41,533 nt of DNA from JALZBL01 sp040004775 (GTDB lineage: Bacteria; Actinomycetota; Actinomycetes; Mycobacteriales; Jatrophihabitantaceae), in NCBI GenBank assembly GCA_040004775.1, contig JBDUAD010000011.1:1-41533 (forward strand), given 5' to 3'. The notes under the pieces were generated by a model. That model was not told the origin of the DNA, did not search any database, and saw only the letters and a program-made list of their open reading frames with translations. Shown here in pieces: positions 1 through 7,730 of this stretch. How positions within the stretch are numbered: the stretch's first letter is position 1; each line of letters begins with the position of its first letter. The position numbers and the translations under genes were made by a program.

Positions 1-91
1 TGACCACAACGGCGGTCCAGGACGCCTTGTGCGGGTCGACGGCGATGACCACGCCTTGCCGGGTGAGCACTCGCTCTAATGCAGCTGACAT
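1..91 (-). pseudogene. IS110-type transposase, 5' end only (cut by the window edge)
   Basis: Reading leftward from the ATG at 91, the frame is open to the edge and encodes VIAVDPHKASWTAVVV at about residues 14-29. This is the first DEDD-motif region of IS110-family transposases, where the first catalytic Asp precedes PHK. A Shine-Dalgarno GGAGG (complement of 101-105) lies nine bases upstream of this ATG; an in-frame ATG at 100 abuts it and is less likely. Only about 30 codons are visible, so I cannot tell whether the copy is intact outside the window; it is listed as a fragment for that reason. IS110 elements often lack obvious terminal inverted repeats and none is seen here. The identification rests on one short motif. 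Confidence 0.6.
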
Positions 92-797
92 CCGAACCAT
101 CCTCCAACCAGTCGACAATCACGGATTCCGGTCAGAGGGCAGACCAACTTCGGGCGTTACAGACCTCTCTCGAGCCACTCCCACCGGGCGGTTGTGACCA
201 GGACGCAGACCGTTTGACAGTCAACCCAGCAGGCGACAGGTGTTTCCCGAGCGACCCCGACCACAACCTTGAAGATCATGGCTGCAGGCCACGAACTCCG
301 CCCAGATTCAACAAGTTGGTTTCCTCTCTGTCCCCGGCCGCTTGACACAGAGAGGTGCCGTTGCAGCACAGTCCCCGGCTCAACGGCAGATGTGTTGGCC
401 GAGACGGTGTTGACCCACCGTTCGGCCGTATGACGAGTCGAAGCCGCCCCTGCAAGGGCGGCTTTCTCGCGTTAGGGGGTCGGTTTCAGCGGCGCCCTCC
501 GTTTGGTGGCAGGAGAGCTCAACCCACCGTGCGACCGGGCTGAGAAGGGCGCGTGCGCGGACTCTCGCGCAGCAGCATGGAAGGCGCGGCTGAGTACGGC
601 GCCAAGCGACGGACGATTAGCCGTGTGCGCGGACATGGTGGTGCGCGCGGCTCGGTCCGATTCGTGCAACGAGCGTGCAACAACGGGTGGTAATTCGGGG
701 ATCAGGTCAGATGGCGAAGCACCGCTCCGCGTTGGCCAAGGTCGGCATCTCAAGATCGTGAACTGCGCTTACCTGTAGCGAATTGTCTAGAGGTGGT
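92..797. other. 700-base stretch without a convincing gene
   Basis: Between the transposase start and the cupin stop, I find no reading frame with recognisable protein features on either strand. Short open frames here have no matching ribosome binding site and look like chance GC-rich frames. The one clear element is the hairpin at 441-464. The stretch is probably insertion-element flank or decayed DNA. Confidence 0.5.
441..464. terminator. Hairpin, probable intrinsic terminator
   Basis: A perfect nine-base-pair stem, AAGCCGCCC at 441-449 and GGGCGGCTT at 456-464, closes a six-base loop and is followed on the plus strand by TCTCGCGTT. The shape fits an actinobacterial intrinsic terminator. 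No gene immediately upstream on either strand explains it, so it may be a relic of a lost gene. Confidence 0.6.
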
Positions 798-1289
798 CTA
801 GCGGAGGAAGGGAGGCGGGCCGAGGATCTCGATGCCGCCGTTCTGTTGCGCGGAGTGCATGACGCGATCGAAGTCGACGATGCGGTCGGAGTGGGCGAGC
901 TGGTCGAGCGGCACGCTGGCGCCGCGGTAGAACGCCTCACAGGTGCCGGGCGTGTGCAGGCACAAGAGCCGGGTGTGGTCGGCGAGGACCATGAATGCGT
1001 GCGGCACGCCGCGCGGGGCGAGCGCGATTGCACCGGCGCTGAGGTGGTGGTCGCGACCGTCGATGTGCATCACGATCTCGCCAGATACCACGATCATGGT
1101 TTCGTCGCTGGGGTGGGTGTGCAGCGGCGTCACTTTGCCTTGGTCCATGCAGTCCTCGAACAGCAGGAAAGTGCCTGCGGTCTCCTCGGCTGTGGCCTTC
1201 CATCGGTGCACCCCGCCGCCGTAGAACCATCGTTGTTCGCCGTCGTCCGCGCCGCGGACCACTACTACTGCTGCTTGTCGCTCCGACAT
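798..1289 (-). CDS. Cupin-domain protein
   Basis: A 163-residue single-domain cupin. The first cupin motif has H57, H59 and E63 and the second has H97 (PRGVPHAF), the usual four ligands for a divalent metal. The fold covers residues 40-115. Proteins of this type include quercetinase-like dioxygenases and sugar or small-molecule-binding cupins; the substrate cannot be read from the sequence. The gene is divergent from a TetR gene with 59 bases between them, and a palindrome in that gap suggests the TetR protein controls it. The start is the ATG at 1289; the C-terminal 45 residues lie outside the cupin core. Confidence 0.85.
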   Translation of the reverse strand: MSERQAAVVVVRGADDGEQRWFYGGGVHRWKATAEETAGTFLLFEDCMDQGKVTPLHTHPSDETMIVVSGEIVMHIDGRDHHLSAGAIALAPRGVPHAFMVLADHTRLLCLHTPGTCEAFYRGASVPLDQLAHSDRIVDFDRVMHSAQQNGGIEILGPPPFLR

Positions 1290-1314
1290 GACTCTCCCGC
1301 TTTCATGAGACTTG

Positions 1315-1331
1315 AATCTTATGATGAGATT
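1315..1331. promoter_or_regulatory. Candidate TetR operator
   Basis: AATCT (1315-1319) and AGATT (1327-1331) form an inverted repeat with a seven-base spacer in the divergent gap between the cupin and TetR genes. The position is typical for an operator that controls both directions. The arms are short, so this is a candidate only. Confidence 0.4.
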
Positions 1332-1348
1332 AGGGTATCCTGAAGGGC

Positions 1349-1978
1349 GTGTCCACGTCGTACTTGGAGACCGGCCGGACAGCCCAAAAGCAACGCACTC
1401 GGGAGGCGTTGGTCACCGCCGCCCGGCAGCTGATCGCCGAGGGAGCGGCGCCCTCTGTGGATGCGGCGGCGGCGGCCGCCGGGATCGCGCGGGCCACCGC
1501 CTACCGGTACTTCCCGAGCCAGCTCGCCTTGTTGCGGGTGGCCCATCCTGAGACAGCGACGCTCTCGCTGTTGCCGGATGACGCTCCGGCCAACGACGTT
1601 GCCCAGCGACTCGATCTCGTCGTCACCGCTTTTACCAATCTCATCGCTGACACCGAGGCTCAGCAACGCACCATGCTTCGGCTCTCCCTAGAAGCCGCGC
1701 ACGGCGAGTCCTCAGAGCTGCCGCTGCGGCAGGGCCGGGCCATCAAGTGGATCGCAGAGGCGCTCGAGCCGTTGCGCGGCCACCTCTCCGACACGCAACT
1801 GAAACGGCTCGTGCTCGCCATCCGCAGCGCGACCGGGATAGAGGCACGGGTCTGGCTCACCGACGTCGCTGGCCTCTCGTCCGAGGACGCACTGGACACG
1901 ATGCGCTGGAGCGCGCAATCAATGCTGCAAGCCGCCGCGCACGGCAACCCACCCGCGCCCGGCCGACGCAAGCGCTGA
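1349..1978 (+). CDS. TetR-family transcriptional regulator
   Basis: A 209-residue regulator. The N-terminal helix-turn-helix spans about residues 15-60, with the characteristic run into ARATAYRYFPS at the recognition helix. The remainder is a helical ligand-binding domain typical of TetR repressors. The start is a GTG at 1349; a purine stretch (GAAGGG) lies almost directly before it, too close for an ideal ribosome binding site, so a leaderless transcript is possible. It is transcribed away from the cupin gene, which suggests autoregulation plus control of the cupin. The ligand is unknown. The C-terminus ends in a basic, proline-rich tail (PPAPGRRKR). Confidence 0.88.
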   Translation: MSTSYLETGRTAQKQRTREALVTAARQLIAEGAAPSVDAAAAAAGIARATAYRYFPSQLALLRVAHPETATLSLLPDDAPANDVAQRLDLVVTAFTNLIADTEAQQRTMLRLSLEAAHGESSELPLRQGRAIKWIAEALEPLRGHLSDTQLKRLVLAIRSATGIEARVWLTDVAGLSSEDALDTMRWSAQSMLQAAAHGNPPAPGRRKR

Positions 1979-2129
1979 CAACCCGCACACCTGCGCCGAT
2001 TCACCAAGACTGCGCGCACGGCCACCGTGGGTGTAGTGACTCTCGTCCGCGTGGTGCACAGCGACGTGGCGGCTGAGTGCCGCTGCGCAGCCAGCAATAG
2101 CGAGGACCGCGCGGCGCCCTCGACGGCTC

Positions 2130-2351
2130 GACCCCCCACTTCGCGAGGAGCATGAACGGCGCCGGATCGCCGGTCTCCCCGCACTCGCCGGCCAAGACCC
2201 GAAAGCCCGCTGCGCGCTGGACAATTTCCTCGAGCAAAGTGGTCTTGCCGGTGCCCGGCTCGTCCTGCACGTTCAGCACCGTGGGGACGACCGCCTCAGC
2301 CCGCGTGATCACCGAAGCCACAACGGCAAGCTGGTCTGCCCGCCAGTGCAA
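2130..2351 (-). pseudogene. Remnant of a LuxR-type AAA ATPase regulator
   Basis: On the minus strand the frame from 2351 reads a Walker A-like P-loop, DEPGTGKTTLLEEIV (residues 30-44), followed by GFRVLAGECGETGDPAPFMLLAKWG. This is how the N-terminal ATPase domain of large LuxR-type (LAL) regulators begins. After about 70 residues the similarity stops and the frame becomes Arg/Pro-rich noise. Such proteins normally run to roughly 900 residues, so only the beginning is left. No helix-turn-helix end is found nearby. It lies between the TetR gene and the second cupin, in a stretch with no other gene (1979-2759). Confidence 0.55.
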
Positions 2352-2759
2352 CGACTTCGCCGGGCCATCGGCACCGCATCCTGCACGTGCAGCTCCATCT
2401 CTTGAGCGTCGCCGCTTCCAGGATGAAAGGGAATGGGCGTCTCCGGTGTTTCCGTCGGCGTTGAAGCTTCAGTCCAGTACGTCACTGCTCGATGTGCTAC
2501 GAGAGCTACGGCAGACCGCCGGGCCGCGTCGTGAACACCGGGGCCCGAGCCGCCGTCCACGACTGCCTTGAGTCCCGAGGTGGATCGCCGCAGGGGTGGT
2601 AAGGGTTGAGGATCACCGATGCGAGTCGCTGGGGTCGCACCGTTCATCCCGTCCGGGCGAGGAACTGTCATTCTTGGGGTCATATCTTTCGCGAAACAAG
2701 CCGCCGCCCCGGTGCAGGATCTCGACCTCCTGCGCCAACACCCCGGTTGCGCTGGTGAT

Positions 2760-3245
2760 CTACCAGCCAGGGAGCGGGTCGACCAGGACGGCTGAATGCC
2801 GTTGATGTATCTGCGTCAGGACGTCCTCGTCCACGGCGCCGCCGAGCGCTCCAAGCTCGATCAGAAGCTCGACCCCGTCGGCGGGACTCATGATGTTGAC
2901 CATCGTGGCCGGTTCTGGTCCCAGGTTGCAGTAGGTGTGCGCCGTGCCACGCGGAACGAACACGTAGTCGCCCGCGCCGGCCATGATCACTTCGTCGCCG
3001 AGGCGTATCCGGTACTTGCCTGCAACAACAAAGAACGTCTCCTCATGCCGGACGTGGACATGGTCACGGATCCGGGGTTCCCCGGCCGGGTGGTTGCCCT
3101 CGATGACCGCGTAGCCGGTGTCGCCTTCCGGTTGGTTATACAGCTTCAGGCGGCCGCGCCCCGAGGACCCAAGCGGCATACCGCCGATCGTCGCGCGCCG
3201 TACGACAACCGGATCCCGCGTCACGTCGATGGCCACCCGGCACAT
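2760..3245 (-). CDS. Cupin-domain protein
   Basis: About 161 residues if translation starts at the ATG at 3245. A longer open frame reaches 3482, but its extra N-terminus is low-complexity and overlaps the TauE gene, so I prefer the internal ATG; AGGAAG lies just before it. The cupin core has a His-rich first motif (HVHVRHEE, residues 62-69) and a second motif with H103 (PRGTAHTY), giving a complete metal site. The role is unknown; such proteins often act on or bind small aromatic or polyketide-like molecules. It lies downstream of the TauE/SafE gene on the same strand with an 83-base gap and may be co-transcribed with it. Confidence 0.75.
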   Translation of the reverse strand: MCRVAIDVTRDPVVVRRATIGGMPLGSSGRGRLKLYNQPEGDTGYAVIEGNHPAGEPRIRDHVHVRHEETFFVVAGKYRIRLGDEVIMAGAGDYVFVPRGTAHTYCNLGPEPATMVNIMSPADGVELLIELGALGGAVDEDVLTQIHQRHSAVLVDPLPGW

Positions 3246-3328
3246 CTTCCTCACGCTGGCGACGATCGTCGCATTGCCGACGAGTCGCGGTGAAGACTGC
3301 AGTCGACCGGCGATCGGGTGGCTCAGTG

Positions 3329-4336
3329 CTAGGGCAGTGTTCTTGGCACGGATGACGTCGCCGACGAAGACTGCGCCGCTGATGCCGACGGGGCCGCAGC
3401 CACGGAGGTGGCCACGCCCGAATGACGGACCTCGCGTCGGGCGAGGGCCGGGAAGCCGTGTCGGCGACGGATGATCATCCACAGCGGCGGGGCGACCGCC
3501 AGTAGGACGACCAGGCAGATGCCGGTCCGGGTGGTGCTCAGGCCGAGCAGCTTCAGCGATGATGCGAGCAAGATGAACGCGAGCGCGCGCCGGATTGGGC
3601 CACCGGGCAACCGGGAGGACAGCTGGGCGCCGAGGAACGCGCCGGGGATGCAGCCGACCAGCAGGGAAGTGGTCAGGCTGAGCTTGAAGTCGCCGAACAG
3701 GACGTGTCCGAGCGCGGCCGAGGCGACCAGCGGAACAGCTTGCACCAGGTCGGTGCCGACCAGTTCGCTAGCCCTCAACCCCGGGTACAGACCCATCAAT
3801 GCAATGATGATCAACGAGCCGGAACCGACGGACGTCATACCCACAACGAGCCCACCGACAGCACCGACGAACATCGTCGGCACCGGGCGGATCTTCATCG
3901 TCGGCGGTCCCTGCGGATCGGGCTGGAGGCGCCCGTCACGCTTGCGGGCCCGCTCGACCAAGCGGGTGTAGGCGCGGATGAACAGGCCGATGGCCGCCAC
4001 GACGAGCGCGACTCCGAGCGCGCGCTGGATGAGCGTCTGCACGTGATCACCACTGCCCAGCGAGCGATCGACGAGCACGCCGAGGAACGCGAACGGCACC
4101 GACCCGATACAGAGCCACTTGACCAGCTCGAGGCGAACGGTGCCCTTGCGCAGGTGAACCAGCCCGCCGACCGGCTTCATCACCGCGGCCGCGACGAGGT
4201 CGCTCGAGACAGCGGTGAGCGGTGGAATGCCGAACACCAGGACCAGGACGGGCGTCATCAACGCGCCGCCGCCCATGCCGGTGAGCCCGACGACGATGCC
4301 GATGCCGAACGCGGCCAGCGCCAGAGTCCAGTTCAT
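3329..4336 (-). CDS. TauE/SafE-family sulfite or anion exporter
   Basis: A 335-residue integral membrane protein with two similar halves, each beginning with a Gly-rich motif: GLTGMGGGALMTP near the N-terminus and GMTSVGSGSLI in the second half, as is typical of TauE/SafE (DUF81) permeases. About eight transmembrane helices are expected. Family members export sulfite, sulfoacetate or other organic anions. The start is the ATG at 4336, with a strong GGGAGGT ribosome binding site six bases upstream. A further open extension to 4537 lacks membrane character and is rejected. The cytosolic tail is Ala/Ser-rich. A perfect 14-base palindrome 48 bases upstream is a likely operator. The cupin gene follows on the same strand. 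Confidence 0.85.
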   Translation of the reverse strand: MNWTLALAAFGIGIVVGLTGMGGGALMTPVLVLVFGIPPLTAVSSDLVAAAVMKPVGGLVHLRKGTVRLELVKWLCIGSVPFAFLGVLVDRSLGSGDHVQTLIQRALGVALVVAAIGLFIRAYTRLVERARKRDGRLQPDPQGPPTMKIRPVPTMFVGAVGGLVVGMTSVGSGSLIIIALMGLYPGLRASELVGTDLVQAVPLVASAALGHVLFGDFKLSLTTSLLVGCIPGAFLGAQLSSRLPGGPIRRALAFILLASSLKLLGLSTTRTGICLVVLLAVAPPLWMIIRRRHGFPALARREVRHSGVATSVAAAPSASAAQSSSATSSVPRTLP

Positions 4337-4383
4337 GACGACCTCCCCCCGAAGGTGAAAGGCAAAGTCTATAAGATCGAGCA

Positions 4384-4397
4384 GAATACCGGTATTC
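4384..4397. promoter_or_regulatory. Perfect 14-base palindrome upstream of tauE-like gene
   Basis: GAATACCGGTATTC reads identically on both strands and sits 48 bases ahead of the exporter start codon, where a repressor or activator site would lie. No regulator gene is adjacent to it. TauE-like genes in other bacteria are often controlled by sulfur-responsive repressors, but the sequence does not show which protein binds here. Confidence 0.5.
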
Positions 4398-4529
4398 GAA
4401 ACGGTCTGCGTTACGACCGACACGTGGTCGCAGCATGCATCCAGCTGGCTCGCGCGTGCATCAAGTAGATGAGGGCAACAACCGGGGCGAGGAGCAGGCG
4501 TTGATCGACAGCGGCCGTCTCGGTGACGA

Positions 4530-4640
4530 GGCGGCATTGAAAGCGTGACAGCCAGTCGGCCTTCCCCTGGTTCTGGAATCGCTGCGGGAACGCCAGCGTG
4601 ATGTTGCTGTCGATGTCGCGGAATAGGTCGATGCGTCTTG
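4530..4640 (-). pseudogene. Internal fragment of an IS110-type transposase
   Basis: The minus strand reads IDLFRDIDSNITLAFPQRF and then NQGKADWLSR, which matches the middle of IS110-family transposases (the linker before the C-terminal transposase_20 domain). Neither the N-terminal DEDD domain nor the C-terminal domain can be recognised around it. With the fragment at 1-91, which is also on the minus strand, it suggests at least one IS110 insertion followed by deletion. Confidence 0.5.
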
Positions 4641-4838
4641 CGGGACGGCGGTCATCGGACGTGCTGATTGCCCGCCCTGGCCGTCTGCAGTGGCAGAAGC
4701 CGTTCCTCAACGGGACGGCCGAGGCCGGTCGGACGCACGGTCATGCCGGTAGGCGCGTCTAGCGACGCTAGAGGTGAGCTTGCCGACGTGGCTCAGGACG
4801 CGTTGATGATCGGCGGCCCCTCGGGCTCGCGATCGGCC

Positions 4839-5510
4839 TCAGGGCAGGAGGGCGTCGCTGTAGGGCACGGTGAAGGTGGCCGTGAAATCGGCCAGGAGTG
4901 CTTGGTCCCCGATGTGCTCGACGGCTCCGGCCTCGAGGGCCGCGTCGGGGTCGAGGACGCCGGCGAGGACGTCACGGAATGCCGGTCCGGCGACCACGAC
5001 CAGGTCGGGGGCGGGGTGCTCACCGGGCTCGACGGTGATCTCGCCCCTGATGACCGTCGCGTGGGCGATGGCCGGCCCGACCCTGACCTCGTAGGTCACC
5101 GGGCCGCGACGACGGGGCGGCGTGCTGCCCTGGCCGGCGACGCGCAGGGAACCCACCAGCGAGGCGTCGGTGACGACCTCGCCGTCGCGTGGCTCGCGCA
5201 TTCCGGCAGCCCCCCAGCGCGCCAAGGCGTCGAGCGCGGGGCGGAGCTCCTCGGCGCGCGGAGTCGTCCGGTAGACCACCGACCGGTCGGACCCGGTTCG
5301 TGCCTCGCGCACAACGAGACCGTCGGTCTCCAGTTCCTTGAGCCGTTTGGCCAGCACGTTGGTCGGGACGCCGGGCAGCCCTGCGATCAGGTCGGAGTAG
5401 CGCTGCGGCCCGACGAGCAGATCGCGCAGGACGAGGATCGTCCAACGCTGCCCGAGGACCTCCGCGGCGCGCGCCAGACCGCAGAACTGTCCGTACTCAC
5501 GCGTACGCAT
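4839..5510 (-). CDS. HxlR-family winged-helix regulator with C-terminal sterol-carrier-like domain
   Basis: A 223-residue protein. Residues 7-100 form an HxlR-type winged helix: a Cys near the N-terminus (FCGLARA), then VLGQRWTILVLRDLLVGPQRYSDL, and the wing around residues 60-85. Residues 120-220 resemble the SCP2-like domain often attached to this regulator type. HxlR proteins commonly sense electrophiles or aldehydes. The gene is divergent from a broken antibiotic-biosynthesis-monooxygenase gene, and a short inverted repeat lies in the 79-base gap. The likely role is repression of that monooxygenase and the reductase after it. The start ATG at 5510 gives the usual N-terminus. Confidence 0.88.
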   Translation of the reverse strand: MRTREYGQFCGLARAAEVLGQRWTILVLRDLLVGPQRYSDLIAGLPGVPTNVLAKRLKELETDGLVVREARTGSDRSVVYRTTPRAEELRPALDALARWGAAGMREPRDGEVVTDASLVGSLRVAGQGSTPPRRRGPVTYEVRVGPAIAHATVIRGEITVEPGEHPAPDLVVVAGPAFRDVLAGVLDPDAALEAGAVEHIGDQALLADFTATFTVPYSDALLP

Positions 5511-5549
5511 ATCGGCTCATGCTACCCATTTGCTGCGTTCGGAAAAGTG

Positions 5550-5564
5550 TGCTTGTCTCAAGCA
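5550..5564. promoter_or_regulatory. Candidate HxlR operator
   Basis: TGCTTG (5550-5555) and CAAGCA (5559-5564) form an inverted repeat with a three-base spacer, followed directly by another CAAG-like half (AAGTAAC). It lies between the divergent HxlR and monooxygenase genes, 26 bases before the latter's start codon. Confidence 0.45.
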
Positions 5565-5589
5565 AGTAACGGGGCAGGAAGGAATAGCG

Positions 5590-5906
5590 ATGAGTGGATT
5601 CATGGTCATCGTTGCCGGACACGTCACCGTTGAGCCCGAGCGGCGCGAGTCCGACCTCGCGGCCCTGCGTGAACCTCGTCGAACAGGGACGCGCGGCAAC
5701 CGGTTGCCTGGACGTCGCGGTCAGCGCCGACCTGGTCGACCCCGGCCGTGTCAACGTCTACGAGCGGTGGGAGTCGCAAGCCGGCGGTCGAAGCCTTCCG
5801 CAAGATCGCCCCCGGCACCGGTCAGGACGTGGCGATGCTCACGGTATCGGTGGCCGAGTAGGACATCGCCGACGTGCGGCCCCTGTTCGGGGAAGACACA
5901 GCATGA
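5590..5906 (+). pseudogene. Antibiotic-biosynthesis-monooxygenase-domain protein, broken by two frameshifts and a stop
   Basis: Translation from the ATG at 5590, with GGAAGGA upstream, gives the start of an ABM-domain protein (MSGFMVIVAGHVTVEPERRE). The reading then moves to the next frame (VEQGRAATGCLDVAVSADL, then VNVYERWESQ) and again to the third frame (VEAFRKIAPGTGQDVAMLTV, then SVAE). In that frame a TAG at 5859-5861 stands where relatives have a Tyr codon; beyond it the frame continues as DIADVRPLFGEDTA to a TGA at 5904-5906. Three independent lesions therefore disable a gene of about 105 codons. ABM proteins are small dimeric oxygenases or quinol-modifying enzymes. The gene is divergent from the HxlR regulator. 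Confidence 0.8.
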
Positions 5907-6004
5907 CCTGCAGCACGGACCAGGCCACGACCGATGAGATCGGTGCGACCGCCCGCTCCGACCGAACGACGACCAAACCAACGAGAATGGAACCGCGACC
6001 ATGA
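5903..6004 (+). CDS. 33-residue open frame bridging two genes (doubtful)
   Basis: An ATG at 5903 overlaps the ancestral stop of the broken monooxygenase (ATGA), has GGGGAAG six bases upstream, and runs 33 codons to a TGA that overlaps the next start codon (ATGA at 6001). The peptide (start MTCSTDQATTDEIG) is polar and Thr/Arg-rich and I do not recognise it. Coupling at both ends is suggestive, but codon use is unremarkable and it may only serve to pass ribosomes to the reductase gene. Confidence 0.25.
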   Translation: MTCSTDQATTDEIGATARSDRTTTKPTRMEPRP

Positions 6005-6633
6005 AGCTGACGACCACCACGTTCGTCTCCGTCGACGGAGTGATGCAGGGGATCGGCAGTCCGGACGAGGACAGAAGCGGCGGATTCGAGCGCGGGGGAT
6101 GGACCACCCCGCTGTTCGACCAGGAGACCGCGACGATTCTCAACGAGATCTACGCGCGCGCCGATGCGTTCCTCTTCGGCCGGCGGACCTACGAGATCTT
6201 TGCGAGCTCCTGGGGCGCAGTGGCAGACCCGGGCATCAACCCCATCGCAGGGGCGTTGAACTCGCGGCCCAAGTACGTGGCATCGACAACACTGACCGAC
6301 CCGCGGTGGGCGAACACGACCGTCCTCCCCAATGATGTCGCGGCCGCGGTCAGCGAGCTCAAAGCCAGGCCCGGAGGCGAGCTGCAGGTGCACGGCAGCG
6401 GCGCGCTGATCCGGTGGCTGCACGACAACGACCTCGTCGACGAACTCAACCTTTTCATCTTTCCCGTAGTCGTCGGCCAGGGCACGCGGCTGTTCCCTGA
6501 CACCGGCCCGGACACCGCGTTCGAGTTGGTCGAATCGCGGGCCACTCCTATCGGGGTGACGATCCAGGTCTACCGGCCCACCGGGCGTTTGCAATACGGA
6601 ACGTCCACGGCCGACCTGAAGCACGTGAAATAG
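6001..6633 (+). CDS. Dihydrofolate reductase-family (RibD C-terminal fold) protein
   Basis: A 210-residue protein of the RibD_C/DHFR-like fold. It begins with the beta-strand TTTTFVSVDGVMQG, carries the family feature of a small residue and Arg-rich turn (FLFGRRTYE, about residues 58-66), and has the nucleotide-binding segment LQVHGSGALIRWL (about residues 128-140), then the ELNLFIFPVVVGQGTRLF strand typical of this group. These proteins use NADPH to reduce small heterocycles; the substrate is unknown. The gene follows the ruined monooxygenase behind the HxlR regulator and appears intact. A second member of the same fold is encoded at 11712-12302. Confidence 0.85.
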   Translation: MKLTTTTFVSVDGVMQGIGSPDEDRSGGFERGGWTTPLFDQETATILNEIYARADAFLFGRRTYEIFASSWGAVADPGINPIAGALNSRPKYVASTTLTDPRWANTTVLPNDVAAAVSELKARPGGELQVHGSGALIRWLHDNDLVDELNLFIFPVVVGQGTRLFPDTGPDTAFELVESRATPIGVTIQVYRPTGRLQYGTSTADLKHVK

Positions 6634-6764
6634 ATGCCTCACCGAGGGGGCCGGACGACCGCAGCGAGCGACGGACCGTGTCCAGAGGGGCCGCCAGCGG
6701 TGCCGCAGTCTCGACCCGATCGCCGATGCTTCGCGGCACCGGTCGCGACGAGCGGTAAAGGCTC

Positions 6765-6781
6765 GTCAACTGGCAGTTGAC
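6765..6781. repeat. Short inverted repeat in a gene-free gap
   Basis: GTCAACT (6765-6771) and AGTTGAC (6775-6781) are perfect arms around GGC. They lie in the 282-base gap between the reductase and the TetR gene, which converge on it. I see no gene in the gap. The hairpin could act as a weak terminator or be chance. Confidence 0.35.
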
Positions 6782-6915
6782 CAACCCGAGGTGAGTACGC
6801 CCCACCCTCCGCTGCCATCAACCGGACAGGTGACCGCACAGAACGGGCCTCGGTGGCCGATTGGCTGGCCCCATGTGCCCGCGAGCAGCAATCGGTGCGT
6901 GGACTCGCTGACCGA

Positions 6916-7644
6916 TCACCTAAGGGCCTCGATTGCGCGGTCGAGCCATTCGGCAAGGACTTGGCGTTCGGCGTCGCTGAGCATGTCGAGCTTGGGCGCG
7001 ATCGCGCGCAAGGCGACTGCTGACGCCACGGGGCCGTTGTCGGGGAGTTCAAAAGGTACGGCAGCGCCGGTGACGATGCGGCGGAGGACGGCGTCGAACA
7101 GGTCGTCGGCTAGGCCAGGATCACGTTGCTCTGATGGTGTCGAGAGAAGCGTGAGCACCGCGCCGGTGCCGGCCGCGTGGATGAGGTCGACGGCGCGTTG
7201 CTCGCTGACTTGGAGCCGCCCGGTCAGCGCAAGCCGGTGAACTCGCGTTTCCAGAACGTGCTTGCCCGATTGTGCCGCGGGCGAGCGCACGGCGCGCCCT
7301 GGGTCGCTTAGAAGAGCGTAGAGCGTCGGGTTGGCGATGCCGAAGTCGATGTACATCTGCCATCCAGCCCGTAGATCCGCGATCGGGTCGACGTCCCGCG
7401 CCGACGCAGCCTCCACATTTACGGCTTTGGCGGCCACATAGGTGGCCATCACGTGTTCGGCCACGGCATCCAGCAGGCCGTCCTTGTCGCCGAACAGACG
7501 GTAGATCGCCGGCGCCTGCACACCGGCACCTTCCGCGACTCCACGCGTGGTGACCGCCGTGGGGCCCTGCTCTCGGAGCAGTCGCGCCGCGACATCGACG
7601 ATTTTCGACCGCGTGTCGCTACGGCTACTGACCACTTGGATCAT
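6916..7644 (-). CDS. TetR-family transcriptional regulator
   Basis: A 242-residue repressor-type protein. The helix-turn-helix is at about residues 12-57 (TRSKIVDVAARLLREQGPT and AIYRLFGDKDGLLDAVAEHV). The C-terminal part resembles the TetR_C domains that include WQMYIDFGIANPTLYALL. The start is the ATG at 7644. It is divergent from a NAD(P)H-binding protein gene with an 86-base gap that holds a strong inverted repeat, so it probably represses that gene and itself. The effector is unknown. Confidence 0.88.
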   Translation of the reverse strand: MIQVVSSRSDTRSKIVDVAARLLREQGPTAVTTRGVAEGAGVQAPAIYRLFGDKDGLLDAVAEHVMATYVAAKAVNVEAASARDVDPIADLRAGWQMYIDFGIANPTLYALLSDPGRAVRSPAAQSGKHVLETRVHRLALTGRLQVSEQRAVDLIHAAGTGAVLTLLSTPSEQRDPGLADDLFDAVLRRIVTGAAVPFELPDNGPVASAVALRAIAPKLDMLSDAERQVLAEWLDRAIEALR

Positions 7645-7665
7645 GTTTTCAACGATAACGCACGT

Positions 7666-7694
7666 ACGGTATCGGGTGTTACCTTTGATACCGT
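7666..7694. promoter_or_regulatory. Candidate TetR operator
   Basis: ACGGTATC (7666-7673) and GATACCGT (7687-7694) are perfect eight-base arms with a 13-base spacer, located in the TetR/reductase divergent gap. A third partial half-site, GATACC, lies at 7710-7715. The 29-base span suits binding of two TetR dimers or one wide dimer. Confidence 0.6.
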
Positions 7695-7730
7695 CAGCAC
7701 GATCTCATCGATACCACTAAGGACCCTGGC

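Noticed and set aside
355..543. Possible tRNA or integration site around the hairpin at 441
   Set aside because: No cloverleaf with anticodon arm and CCA-end could be drawn, and no direct repeat was found that would mark an attachment site.
3246..3482. 79-residue N-terminal extension of the second cupin
   Set aside because: Overlaps the TauE gene end and is not protein-like; the ATG at 3245 fits the family.
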